From Opitutia bacterium (GTDB taxonomy: Bacteria; Verrucomicrobiota; Verrucomicrobiia; Opitutales; Opitutaceae): 60,468 nt of DNA. The stretch is from the NCBI GenBank assembly GCA_947461205.1, contig CANHJG010000014.1:1-60468 (forward strand). Reading direction: 5' to 3'. The translations under genes were made by a program, and so were the position numbers. Shown here in pieces: positions 34,468 through 42,946 of this stretch. How positions within the stretch are numbered: the stretch's first letter is position 1; each line of letters begins with the position of its first letter. The notes under the pieces are model-generated. The model was not told the origin of the DNA. It made no database searches and saw only the letters and a program-made list of their open reading frames with translations.

Positions 34468-37400
34468 CTACGGTTTCATGAGCAACTCATCCAGATTCAG
34501 CAGCACGTTGCCCACCACAGTCCAGGCCGCCGTCGCCGCCACGTCGGCGCCTTCGGGCAACGGCCCGAGCGGATTCGTCGCGACGGCGAGCGCCTGGGCC
34601 GCCTCGCCCTCGAAGCGGCGGAGCGTCCGCGTATAGAGCGCGAGCAACGCGTCGCGCTCCTTCGGCTGCGGCGCGCGGACGAGGCAGAGCCGGAAACCGT
34701 GGTCCAGTTTCTCCGCCGGGGAACCGTCCACGACCGCAATGCGACGCGCGAGGGCCTGCGCCGCCTCGATGTAAACCGGATCGTTGAGCGTCACCAGCGC
34801 CTGCAACGGCGTGTTCGAGCGTTCGCGCCGCACGGTGCACACCTCCCGGCTCGGCGCGTCGAACGTGATCATCGACGGATAGGGATTCGAACGCCGCCAC
34901 GCGGTGTAGAGCCCGCGGCGGTAGCGGTCCTCGCCGACACTGTTCTCCCAGTCGAGGCCCGAGCCGAACGCGGCCGCCACACCCATTTTCGGCTGCGGCG
35001 GATTCACCGGCGCCCCCAGCATTTTGCCGCTCAGCAGGCCGCTCACCGCGAGTGCCTGGTCGCGGATCATTTCCGCCGACAACCGGAACCGCGGGCCCCG
35101 CGCGAGCAGACGATTGTCGCTGTCGCGCGCGAGCGCTTCCGGGGAAATCCGCGACGACTGCCGGTAGGTCGACGAAGTTACCATGAGTTTCAACAGGTGC
35201 TTCACATCCCAGCCGCTTTCGCGAAACTCGACCGCCAGCCAGTCGAGCAACTCCGGATGCGACGGCGGCTCGCCTTGGCTCCCAAAATCTTCGCTCGTGC
35301 GCACCAATCCCGAACCGAAAATCGATTCCCAAAACAGATTCGCGACGACCCGCGACATGAGCGGATTTTTTGCGTCCACCAACCACCGCGCGAGGCCGAG
35401 GCGGTCCGGCGCCACGCCGGCCGGCAGGGCGTGCAGGGCCCCGGGGACGCCCGGTGTGACCTCGTTGCCGAGGTCGAGATAGTTACCGCGCCGCTGAACG
35501 TGCGTCTTGCGGCTCTTGTCCGCCGCCAACTCGGCTAGGACCGGCACCGTGGTGAACGGTTTGACGCCCTCGCGCTGCTTGATCACCTCCGCCAGTCGCC
35601 GTCGCTCCGCCTCCAACCCCGGCGCCACCGTCACGTAGTGGGCGGTCACCCGCTCGCGCTGCCCGTCGCTCCGCGCCGGCTCCGGGGTCCCCAGCGCCGC
35701 GAGCACGGCCGCGGGCGTCCGCGTGATTTCCGCCGCCCGACTGTCGTCCGTCGCCGCGAGCCGCAGTTGGGCGAGCGTGTGATGCTTCTTCTTGGACAAC
35801 TGCTCGATCGTCACCGTGACCTTCGCGCCGGCCGGCAGCACGACCGGCACCTCCGGCAGCAACACCAGCGTGTGGGCGCGGCCGGATGGCGGGCCCACCG
35901 CCCACCCCTTTTCCTTCCCCGCCCTTGCGGTCAACACCGAGTCCGCCGCGTAGCCTTCCTGCGTGAAGTCGGCCTGGGCCGACGCGAAACGGATCGTCTT
36001 CGCCCCGCTGACGGCAAACTCCGTGGTCGGTTTCGGAAGTTGGTCCACGGCGGACTCCCATACGACCGTGCGCTCCTCGTCGAGCAGGGCGACGCGGGCG
36101 CCGGCCAGACGCGCGCCCAGCTTGGCTTCGGTGCGATTCCAGAGCACCACCCGCTCGACCGCCTGCCCGCTCTTGAGGTCGAGTTCCCACCAGGGGTTAT
36201 CCGACTTTTCGGTGTGCGTCGCGGTTCTGCCCTTTTCAAAATTCCCGTTCGTCTTGCCGTCGATCGCGAGCTTCGCCGCGCCCTCGTTGGCCGTGCTGCT
36301 CTGGGTCGCGATCCCGCCGGACGCGAGATTATCGCCCCCGGCAAACACCTGCACCTCCGCGAGCGAGAGGATCCGGTCCTTGCCCGACAGCTCGATGCGC
36401 AGATACCGCCCCGCCACCTCGCGCTGCCCCGCCGCCGTGACCGAGGCCAACACCCGCGTGACGACAAATTCCCCGGCACCGTGCCCGGCCCCCCGGCCCG
36501 GCGACGCCTCGTCGGGCAACGCCTCGAGCCGCAGCCCCGTCAGCGTCTGCTCCGCGCCGACCGTCGCCGCGATGGTATAAATGTCCGTCTCGCCTTTTCG
36601 CTCCACGCGAATCGCGCCGTCGGCCGCGCGGGCCATCGCCGCCCCGGATTTCGCCTTAAGCTCCGTGGGCGCGAGCGTTTGCCACACGAGCGGCGCGGCG
36701 AAGCGGGCCTCCCAGGCCGGCTGGTCCGCCAACAGCTCCGGCGTCCGCGTGCGCACGGTTTTCTCGAGCACGCCGATCTCTGTCTCGAACCGTTGCCGCT
36801 GCTCTTTTTGCTCCGGCGTGTAGAGCGCGAGCACCGGCGCCTCGTCCTTGCGATCCTCGTCGGCCGTATTGTTCAGGATCGCGAACAACCGGAAATAATC
36901 CTCCTGCGTAAACGGGTCGTATTTGTGCGTGTGGCACTGCGCACACGCCATCGTCGAACCCATGAACACCGTCATCGTGGTGTTCACGCGGTCGACCACC
37001 GCGACGTTGCGAAACTCCTCGTCGATCGTGCCGCCCTCGCTGTTCGTCGGCGTGTTGCGGTGAAAGGCGGTCGCGATCCGTTGCTCTTCGGTCGGATGCG
37101 GCAGCAAATCGCCCGCCAACTGTTCGGTGGTGAACTGGTCGAACGGCTTATTGGCGTTGAAGGCCCGGATCAAATAGTCGCGGTAGGCCCAGATCGTACG
37201 CAACGGATCGTCCGCGTAGCCGGCCGAATCCGCATAGCGCGCCTGATCCAGCCAGAGCCGCGCCCAGTGTTCCCCAAACGCCGGCTGCGCCAGCAGGCGG
37301 TCGACCATCCGCTCGTACGCCCCCGGCGCACCGTCGTCCACGAAACGCTTCACCGCCTCGGGCGCCGGCGGCAACCCCGTCAGGTCGAGCGCGACCCGGC

Positions 37401-38001
37401 GCGCGAGCGTCGGCCGGTCCGCCTCCGGCGCGGGCCGCAACGATTCGCGGTCGAGGCGACTGAGCACAAACGTGTCGAGGGCGTTCGACGGCCAAGCCGT
37501 GTCGCTCACCGGCGGCAGCGGCGGCCGCACCGGCACCACATAAGACCAGTGCGGCGCGTAGGTCGCGCCCTGCTCGATCCAGGCCTTGAGCAGCGCTTTT
37601 TCGCGCCCGGTGAGTTTTTTGCCGGAGTCCGCCGGCGGCATCACGTCGTTTTCGTCGTCCGTCGTGATCCGCAGGTAGAGTTCGCTCTTCGCCGGATCGC
37701 CCGGCACAATCGCCGCGTAGTCGTCGATCACCGCGAGGGCGCCCTCGCGGGTGTCGAGCCGCAGCCCGCCCCGGCTGGCCTTGCTGCCCTTGCGGTCCTG
37801 CGCGTCGGGTCCGTGGCACTGGATGCAATTGTCCGACAATACCCGCCGGATATCGCGGTTGAAATCGATCGCCGCCGGCACGGTCCCATCCGCGACCGCC
37901 GGCGCGGCACTCCGTCCCTCGCTCGGGCAGACGCCGACGAGCAAGGCCGGCAGCAACCGGCCGAGCGAACGCGCGATCAGGAGGGGGCGATTCCGTGACA
38001 T
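34468..38001 (-). CDS. PSD1 and planctomycete cytochrome c domain-containing protein
   Basis: 1177 residues. The signal region is MSRNRPLLIARSLGRLLPALLVGV. A planctomycete-type cytochrome c domain has heme motif CIQCH (59-63). The DUF1549 region contains a second CAQCH motif (in ACAQCHTHKYDP) and DLTGLPP. A central discoidin-like beta domain lies at about 530-700, and the C-terminal DUF1553 region has the RVVANLFWESIFG and SNTPLQALVTLND signatures. The start at 38001 is fixed by an excellent Shine-Dalgarno sequence (AGGAGGTG at 38009-38002, directly before ATG). A longer frame to 38049 is rejected. It is the upstream partner of the DUF1501 gene. It is exported and probably membrane-associated with c-type heme. 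Confidence 0.93.
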   Translation of the reverse strand: MSRNRPLLIARSLGRLLPALLVGVCPSEGRSAAPAVADGTVPAAIDFNRDIRRVLSDNCIQCHGPDAQDRKGSKASRGGLRLDTREGALAVIDDYAAIVPGDPAKSELYLRITTDDENDVMPPADSGKKLTGREKALLKAWIEQGATYAPHWSYVVPVRPPLPPVSDTAWPSNALDTFVLSRLDRESLRPAPEADRPTLARRVALDLTGLPPAPEAVKRFVDDGAPGAYERMVDRLLAQPAFGEHWARLWLDQARYADSAGYADDPLRTIWAYRDYLIRAFNANKPFDQFTTEQLAGDLLPHPTEEQRIATAFHRNTPTNSEGGTIDEEFRNVAVVDRVNTTMTVFMGSTMACAQCHTHKYDPFTQEDYFRLFAILNNTADEDRKDEAPVLALYTPEQKEQRQRFETEIGVLEKTVRTRTPELLADQPAWEARFAAPLVWQTLAPTELKAKSGAAMARAADGAIRVERKGETDIYTIAATVGAEQTLTGLRLEALPDEASPGRGAGHGAGEFVVTRVLASVTAAGQREVAGRYLRIELSGKDRILSLAEVQVFAGGDNLASGGIATQSSTANEGAAKLAIDGKTNGNFEKGRTATHTEKSDNPWWELDLKSGQAVERVVLWNRTEAKLGARLAGARVALLDEERTVVWESAVDQLPKPTTEFAVSGAKTIRFASAQADFTQEGYAADSVLTARAGKEKGWAVGPPSGRAHTLVLLPEVPVVLPAGAKVTVTIEQLSKKKHHTLAQLRLAATDDSRAAEITRTPAAVLAALGTPEPARSDGQRERVTAHYVTVAPGLEAERRRLAEVIKQREGVKPFTTVPVLAELAADKSRKTHVQRRGNYLDLGNEVTPGVPGALHALPAGVAPDRLGLARWLVDAKNPLMSRVVANLFWESIFGSGLVRTSEDFGSQGEPPSHPELLDWLAVEFRESGWDVKHLLKLMVTSSTYRQSSRISPEALARDSDNRLLARGPRFRLSAEMIRDQALAVSGLLSGKMLGAPVNPPQPKMGVAAAFGSGLDWENSVGEDRYRRGLYTAWRRSNPYPSMITFDAPSREVCTVRRERSNTPLQALVTLNDPVYIEAAQALARRIAVVDGSPAEKLDHGFRLCLVRAPQPKERDALLALYTRTLRRFEGEAAQALAVATNPLGPLPEGADVAATAAWTVVGNVLLNLDELLMKP

Positions 38002-38114
38002 CACCTCCTCTGTGGCGCACGAACCGCCGCATGACAAGTCGCCGCGCAACTTTCGGCACGGTCACCCTCCCACTCCGGGACACCTCGCTGTTTCCTGCCG
38101 CGCTCAGTGTCCCC

Positions 38115-38147
38115 GGCTGGGCCGTGCGCTCCGCGCGCGGCTCAGCC
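38115..38147. other. 15-bp stem, 3-nt loop hairpin in the divergent leader
   Basis: 5' arm 38115-38129 and 3' arm 38133-38147 pair over 15 positions (two G-U wobbles), enclosing loop TCC. No T-run follows on either strand, so it is not a standard terminator. It lies 114 bp from the cytochrome gene ATG and 146 bp from queD, in the untranslated leader region of either. Confidence 0.5.
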
Positions 38148-38292
38148 AGCCACTCCACTCCCCTCCAGCCGGCCGTCCGCTTTCCTAGTGACTGCGCCCC
38201 GCGCCCGACGCCAAGCTCTCCGCCCTCCTTTGCGCCTGTTCATGCCGCACCATCCCTCGCCCGCGCTCCGCCGCTAATCCGGCCGCACCCGC

Positions 38293-38751
38293 ATGACCAC
38301 CTGCCAGAAAACCTACTCGGACATTCCTTGGGCGCACCGCCAGCACCGCCACGACGGTCATTGCGCGCTCATCCACGGCCACAATGGGTCGATCACGCTC
38401 ACCTTCGGCTGCCACGCCCCCGATGAAAACGGCTTTGTCATGGATTTCGGGAAACTGAAATTCCTTCAGCGCTGGATCGACGAAACCCTCGACCATGCCT
38501 GCGTCTTCAGCCCCGAAGACCCGCTGCGCGAAGCGCTCCTCCAGGTCGGCGGACGCGCCCTCTGGAAACCCTCCGTGGTGCCGAACGGCTCCTGCGAAGA
38601 CATGGCCCGGCACCTGTTCGCTGTTTTCAGCCCCATGATCGACGACACCTCCGCCGGTCGCGCCTTTCTCACCGCGGTCGAAATCGTCGAAGATTCGAAA
38701 AACTCGGCGACCTATTCTGTGTCGGCCCCTTCGCCCCGCCCGCCGGCTTAG
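38293..38751 (+). CDS. queD: 6-pyruvoyl-tetrahydropterin synthase/QueD family protein
   Basis: 152 residues. Zinc ligands H15, H28 and H30 (IHGHN) and catalytic C24 follow the spacing of QueD. The MDFGKLK segment and LDHACVF (family LDH motif) are present, as is the late [12 protein letters not shown] region in place of the ExxxxxxxY segment. QueD makes 6-carboxy-5,6,7,8-tetrahydropterin, the second step of queuosine and 7-deazaguanine synthesis. No queC, queE or folE is in the window, so it stands alone. The N-terminus is shorter than in E. coli. Some relatives are other pterin enzymes, so the exact product is moderately sure. Confidence 0.8.
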   Translation: MTTCQKTYSDIPWAHRQHRHDGHCALIHGHNGSITLTFGCHAPDENGFVMDFGKLKFLQRWIDETLDHACVFSPEDPLREALLQVGGRALWKPSVVPNGSCEDMARHLFAVFSPMIDDTSAGRAFLTAVEIVEDSKNSATYSVSAPSPRPPA

Positions 38752-38861
38752 GCGCCCCGCCGCGGCGTCGCCCAGCCCGCGGCCAGGCCGGGAAATTTCC
38801 AGAGCGGACCGACGGCGTGCTTCAACGCGTGGCCGCGCCGGACCCGGCGGGAAGCAACCAC

Positions 38862-39290
38862 CTATTTCCGCCGGATCCGGTCGCCGAGCGGGTTTTGCCG
38901 GGGCGATAGGCGATCTGACCACGCGCTGGTGCGTTGCGGGCGCATCCGCATGGCGACCCACCAATGCGGTCGACCGGCGAGCCCGAAGGCGACGAGACTA
39001 CCGGTGGACGGCAGATGATGCTCGAAAGCGACGCGTGCCTCCGCAGCCAACGGCGGGCCACCGCCCTGGAGGTGCCACATCAGGTCGCCCTCGCGCTAGC
39101 CGGCGACGCGATTGCGCACGATCAGTTCGTGCATCCGCCCGCACCCATTGATCCGGTCGATTGGGATGTATCCGTGATGCACCCGCGCGTCCGCCACCGT
39201 GCGCGCCGGCGGATCGAGCAGCATCGCCCGCCGGTGAAACCCCCGCGCCAGCTCCCGGGAAATCTCGATCGAAGGCTCCGCGACGGACGA
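38862..39290 (-). pseudogene. AlkZ/YcaQ-like DNA glycosylase remnant with in-frame amber codon
   Basis: Read on the minus strand in one frame, 64 codons with YcaQ/AlkZ-family character (FHRRAMLLDPP, GYIPIDRINGCGRMHELIVR, NRVAG) are followed by TAG at 39098-39096. The same frame then continues with REGDLMWHLQ, AFEHHLPSTGSLVAF and WWVAMRMRP to a stop at 38862. In the family as I recall it, VAGYREGDLM is continuous, so the TAG replaces a Tyr codon (one base change). The 5' side has a TGA at 39293-39291 with no start codon after it, and the C-terminal half of the family is missing. The gene was therefore a glycosylase for cross-linked bases and is now inactive. The family assignment needs a search. 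Confidence 0.72.
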
Positions 39291-39461
39291 TCAACGCAAC
39301 GTGCCCCACGCCGACCGACGCACCAAGGAAATCCGCCATTCGTCCGCATCCGCAACGGCCACGCCCGGGCCCTCGCCGGCTTTGGCCCGCCCCGCGGCCC
39401 CCTCGGTCGCCCAACAATGGGTTGCGCACGCCGCACGCATCTCCCTACGGTTCCGCGACCC

Positions 39462-40601
39462 ATGTCTGCCGACCATACCTTTGACACCGTTGAAGCCGCC
39501 ATCGCCGCGATCGCCGCGGGAGAGCTCGTGGTCGTTTCGGACGACGCCGACCGCGAAAACGAGGGCGACCTCATTATGGCCGCCTCCAAGGCCACCCCGG
39601 AGACGGTCAACATGATGATCCGCTACGGCAGCGGCATCGTGTGCGTGCCCATGCTGGGCCACCAGCTCGACCGCCTGCAACTCGGCCCCATGGTCGCGCG
39701 CAACCGCGAGGTGCAACGCACGGATTTTGCCGTGAGTGTCGACGCCAGCGCGGGGATTTCGACCGGAGTGAGCGCGTATGACCGCTACGTGACGATCAAG
39801 ATTCTGGCCGATCCCGCGGCGCACGCCGAGCAGTTGGTGCAGCCGGGCCATGTCTTTCCGCTCCGCGCCAAACCCGGCGGGGTGCTGGAGCGGGCCGGCC
39901 ACACGGAGGCGGCCGTGGATCTCGCCCTCCTCGCGGGCCTGCCCCCCGCCGGAGTTCTGTGCGAACTGGTGAACGAGGACGGCACGATGCAGCGCCTCCC
40001 CCAGCTCGTCGAATTCCGCCGGCGGTTCGGCCTGAAAATGATCTCGGTCGAACAACTGATCGCGTATCGGTTGCGCCGCGAAAGCCTAATCCAGAAAATC
40101 GGCGAGAGCGATCTCCCGACCGACTACGGCACGTTCCGCGTCCACGTTTTTCAGAGCCGGATCGACAAGCGGACCCATCTCGCCCTCACCCTGGGTTCCG
40201 CCGACGGGACCAAGCCAGTGCTGGTGCGGGTCCATACCGCCAACGTCTTGAGTGACGTGTTTCGCGCCCAATGGGCCGGCGAGGCCAAGGACGTCCTCGG
40301 CACCAGCCTGCGGGCCATCGCCGCGGAGGGCGCCGGCGCGCTGCTCTACATGCAACCCGCGAACCGGGAAGAAGCCCTGCTGCAAAAAATCGCCCCAACC
40401 CCCGGCCGCCCCGAGCCCCATCAGGGGATGGACCTGCGCGATTACGGTATCGGTGCGCAGATGCTGCGCACCCTGGGTCTGACCCGCATCCGCCTGATCA
40501 CGCAGCATCCGCGAAAAATCATTGGCCTCGACGGCTACGGCGTCGAAATCGTCGAGCAGATCGATCTCGCCGGGCATCCGTCGCCACGCGGCGCGGCCTG
40601 A
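39462..40601 (+). CDS. ribB: 3,4-dihydroxy-2-butanone 4-phosphate synthase with degenerate GTP cyclohydrolase II domain
   Basis: 379 residues. The DHBP synthase domain is at about 1-205, with the acidic loop SDDADRENEGDL (26-37) and the later STGVSAYDR and HVFPLRAKPGG motifs, which together bind ribulose 5-phosphate and Mg. The C-terminal domain (about 206-379) has the GTP cyclohydrolase II fold, but its three zinc cysteines are absent: the segment VRVHTANVLSDVF...WAGEAKDV has no Cys where active enzymes have CxxGD...RCDC. It should therefore make only the four-carbon riboflavin precursor. The start at 39462 is fixed by the family N-terminus, as the frame is open far upstream without coding character. 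Confidence 0.92.
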   Translation: MSADHTFDTVEAAIAAIAAGELVVVSDDADRENEGDLIMAASKATPETVNMMIRYGSGIVCVPMLGHQLDRLQLGPMVARNREVQRTDFAVSVDASAGISTGVSAYDRYVTIKILADPAAHAEQLVQPGHVFPLRAKPGGVLERAGHTEAAVDLALLAGLPPAGVLCELVNEDGTMQRLPQLVEFRRRFGLKMISVEQLIAYRLRRESLIQKIGESDLPTDYGTFRVHVFQSRIDKRTHLALTLGSADGTKPVLVRVHTANVLSDVFRAQWAGEAKDVLGTSLRAIAAEGAGALLYMQPANREEALLQKIAPTPGRPEPHQGMDLRDYGIGAQMLRTLGLTRIRLITQHPRKIIGLDGYGVEIVEQIDLAGHPSPRGAA

Positions 40602-40866
40602 TCGCATCCAGCGGCGTGTTCCGCCGGTCGTAACGGCCGCAGCGCGGCGCGGTCGCGGTCGCGGCGCGCCGGGCCCCGGGCCGTAGCGACGGATCGCCGC
40701 CCACGGTCCAGCGGCGGTGCGGGGTGTCTTCGCCCGGCCGATTTACCGCGACCCTCATTTTAGGCGGGTCCGCCGCCCCGCCCTCGCGCCCGCCGCCTCT
40801 GGCCGCGGCACTGATTTGGCTCGCGGTCGCCACCGACAAACTCAACGCCACCGGGTGCGAATTCCG

Positions 40867-42153
40867 ATGAAAGCTCCCTTCCTCTTTTCCCTCGGAGCCC
40901 TCGCGGCCCTGCTCGCGACATCCTGCCCGGCGTCGCCCACGAACCCGCGGCCACGCGTCGTTGTCTCCTCCGACATCGGTGGCACCGACTTCGACGACTT
41001 CCAGTCGTTCGTCCACCTGCTCGTCTACGCCGACCGCATCGATCTCGAGGGCATGATCGCATCGCCCTGGGGCGCCGCGCGGAATCGCCAGGAAAACATC
41101 CTGAAAATCGTGGACGCCTACGCGAAGGACTACCCTAACCTGCGCACGTATTCCGACCACTATCCGTCCCCCGACACCCTCCGCGGCCTCACGAAACAGG
41201 GCGGTCTCGATTCCGCCGATCTCCGCGGCTGGGGCGAGCGCACCGCGGGCTCCGACTGGATTATTCGGTGCGCGAAGCGCGACGATCCGCGCCCGCTTTG
41301 GCTGCTCGTGTGGGGTGGGATCGACGATCTCGCGCAGGCGCTGCACGACGAGCCGGCGATCAAGGCGAAGCTCCACGTCTACTTCATTGGCGGTCCCAAC
41401 AAAAAATGGTCCGCGACGGCCTACGACTACATCGCCCGGGAACACCGCGACCTTTGGATCATCGAAGCCAACGCCACCTACCGCGGCTGGTTTCTTGGGG
41501 GCAACCAGACCGGCGAGCTGGAGAACGCCGCATTTGTGCGGGAGCACGTCAAGGGCCGCGGCGCACTCGGCACCTACTTCGCGACCATCGCGGACAAAAT
41601 CAAAATGGGCGACACCCCGTCCCTCGCGTATCTGTTCGGCGCGACGCCGGAAAATCCCGCCAGCGACTCGTGGGGCGGCCGCTTCGTCCGCGCCTGGGAC
41701 CGGCCGCGCTCGGTGTTCGACCGGGCCCCGACCGCGGCCGATATCGTCGAAACCTACGCGATCATCGACCTCGTTTACCGCCCGACCGGGCCCGCGCCAG
41801 CTGGCGCCGAGGCGAGCCTGGTGCTCAACCGCCAAAAATTTACTGGCTTTCCCGACGACGCCGGTGCCTGGCATTTTGTCGTGTCGCCCAAGGACGCGAA
41901 GACGTGGACTTACAGTCTCCAGGGCACCGTCCCCGGGCTCGACGGCCTGAGCGGCGGCTTCACCACCCAAATGCCCGCGCCCGAGCGCGCCCGCCAACCC
42001 TCGACCCTTTATCCCCAGTGGTGGACCGACGATCCGGATCCGGCCGCCGCGGAGGGCAGCGAGCCGGGCGCGCGCCACATCAGCCGTTGGCGCGAGGACT
42101 TCCTGCGCGACTTCGCCGCCCGCATGCTCCGCTGCGCCTCGCCCCGCTCATGA
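40867..42153 (+). CDS. secreted DUF1593 protein (nucleoside-hydrolase-like)
   Basis: 428 residues. The signal sequence [17 protein letters not shown] is followed by TSCPASP, a weak lipobox. The N-terminal two thirds are a nucleoside-hydrolase-like fold with an acidic metal-binding loop, [13 protein letters not shown] (about 38-50), and [14 protein letters not shown] near 145. The C-terminal part is a small beta domain with [15 protein letters not shown]. The family occurs in PVC bacteria and Bacteroidetes polysaccharide loci and is thought to be a glycoside or nucleoside hydrolase, but no activity is firmly known. It stands alone on the plus strand. The ATG is chosen for the signal peptide; 150 bases upstream remain open but Arg-rich. 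Confidence 0.82.
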   Translation: MKAPFLFSLGALAALLATSCPASPTNPRPRVVVSSDIGGTDFDDFQSFVHLLVYADRIDLEGMIASPWGAARNRQENILKIVDAYAKDYPNLRTYSDHYPSPDTLRGLTKQGGLDSADLRGWGERTAGSDWIIRCAKRDDPRPLWLLVWGGIDDLAQALHDEPAIKAKLHVYFIGGPNKKWSATAYDYIAREHRDLWIIEANATYRGWFLGGNQTGELENAAFVREHVKGRGALGTYFATIADKIKMGDTPSLAYLFGATPENPASDSWGGRFVRAWDRPRSVFDRAPTAADIVETYAIIDLVYRPTGPAPAGAEASLVLNRQKFTGFPDDAGAWHFVVSPKDAKTWTYSLQGTVPGLDGLSGGFTTQMPAPERARQPSTLYPQWWTDDPDPAAAEGSEPGARHISRWREDFLRDFAARMLRCASPRS

Positions 42154-42705
42154 AAACCCGCCGCATCCCGCTCCTCGTTGCCACGCCCACGGTGGCCTTC
42201 GCCGCGGCCAACGCCGCCGGCAGCCCCTGTCCTGTGCCCTTTGACAGAGTCTGCGGCGACCGACCCGGCGCAGGGCGCGATGGGGCGGCATTCACGTCGG
42301 GCTCGGCGGTGAAGCGACGGTTCGTCGGAGTGATTAACCGATGAACGGTGAAAACCGCGTTGCGCGCCCAACGGCGCCTCCCTCCTTCCTTCCGTGCCGG
42401 ATCCGTCCCGTGGTTTCGACGTGCCTCTGAAACTGGCGCCGGGGCGGGGGTCGAACCCCGCTTGCCAAGCCGAGTTTTCGGCAGAACGGTCAATTGCCCT
42501 TTTCCGGGTGCTCGCCTCGCTCCACGCCGAAATTTGGCTCCGGGCGTGTTTCCTCTGACGCGGCCAGCCCTGGCCCAAAAAGACACCGGAAACAGGCTCT
42601 CTGGCCTGAGTTTGGCCTGAGTTGCCGGGCTCCGCGCGGCTGAGGGACGAGCGCCCCACCCGCCTCCTCCTCCCCTGTCACCTACCGAAAAAAGACACCG
42701 CAAGC
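42154..42705. other. gene-free interval, probably relic mobile DNA
   Basis: About 550 bp with no protein-like frame. Longer open frames on the minus strand (for example 42490-42681) have no recognisable domain. A tRNA-3'-end-like segment lies at 42435-42462, and a transposase relic follows directly at 42706. GGCCTGAGTTT repeats twice near 42602-42620. The interval looks like the scar of an old insertion. Confidence 0.45.
42435..42462 (-). other. tRNA 3'-end-like fragment
   Basis: On the minus strand a T-arm-like hairpin (CGGGG, loop TTCGAC, CCCCG) is followed by seven acceptor-like bases, a discriminator and CCA. The loop is one base short of the canonical seven, and no matching 5' half exists nearby, so it is not a functional tRNA. 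It could be an attachment-site remnant of a departed element. Confidence 0.35.
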
Positions 42706-42945
42706 GGGCGCGCCGCCTTCGAGCGCGAACTCGCTGATCGACCCTCGCAATTGCGCCTCTCGCTGACCTACGACCACGGCAAAAAATAGCCGAGCACGCC
42801 CAACTCGCCGCGAACCTCCACCAGAAGGTCTACCTCGGTCGAGCCCATGACCCTTGGCGCGCCACGTCCGAGAGCCAAAACGACCGCCGCCGTCACCCGC
42901 CCCGGCCCCGTCGACGCTTTCCTCGCGGCGCTGCGCCGGCGAAGG
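42706..42945 (+). mobile_element. IS30-like transposase relic (frameshifted)
   Basis: Two plus-strand frames join into a recognisable IS30-family DDE segment. Frame one (42706-42789) ends in LRLSLTYDHGKK and TAG, matching the strand around the second catalytic Asp. Shifting frame at the A-run, bases 42789 onward read AEHAQLAANLHQKVYLGRAHDPW and SESQND. This corresponds to the family's AEH...KVYF.DPHAPWQRGSNEN block with the third acidic residue. A single-base indel in the A6 run explains the shift. Nothing of the N-terminal HTH or of terminal repeats is visible, so the element is dead and truncated. Confidence 0.6.
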
Positions 42946-42946
42946 G

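Noticed and set aside
35638-37998. 786-codon open frame on the plus strand
   Set aside because: Antisense to the PSD1 cytochrome gene; His/Arg-rich mirror composition.
38002-38292. preQ1 riboswitch upstream of queD
   Set aside because: The leader has a strong hairpin but no A-rich tail or CUAxAAA-like pseudoknot partner expected of preQ1 aptamers.
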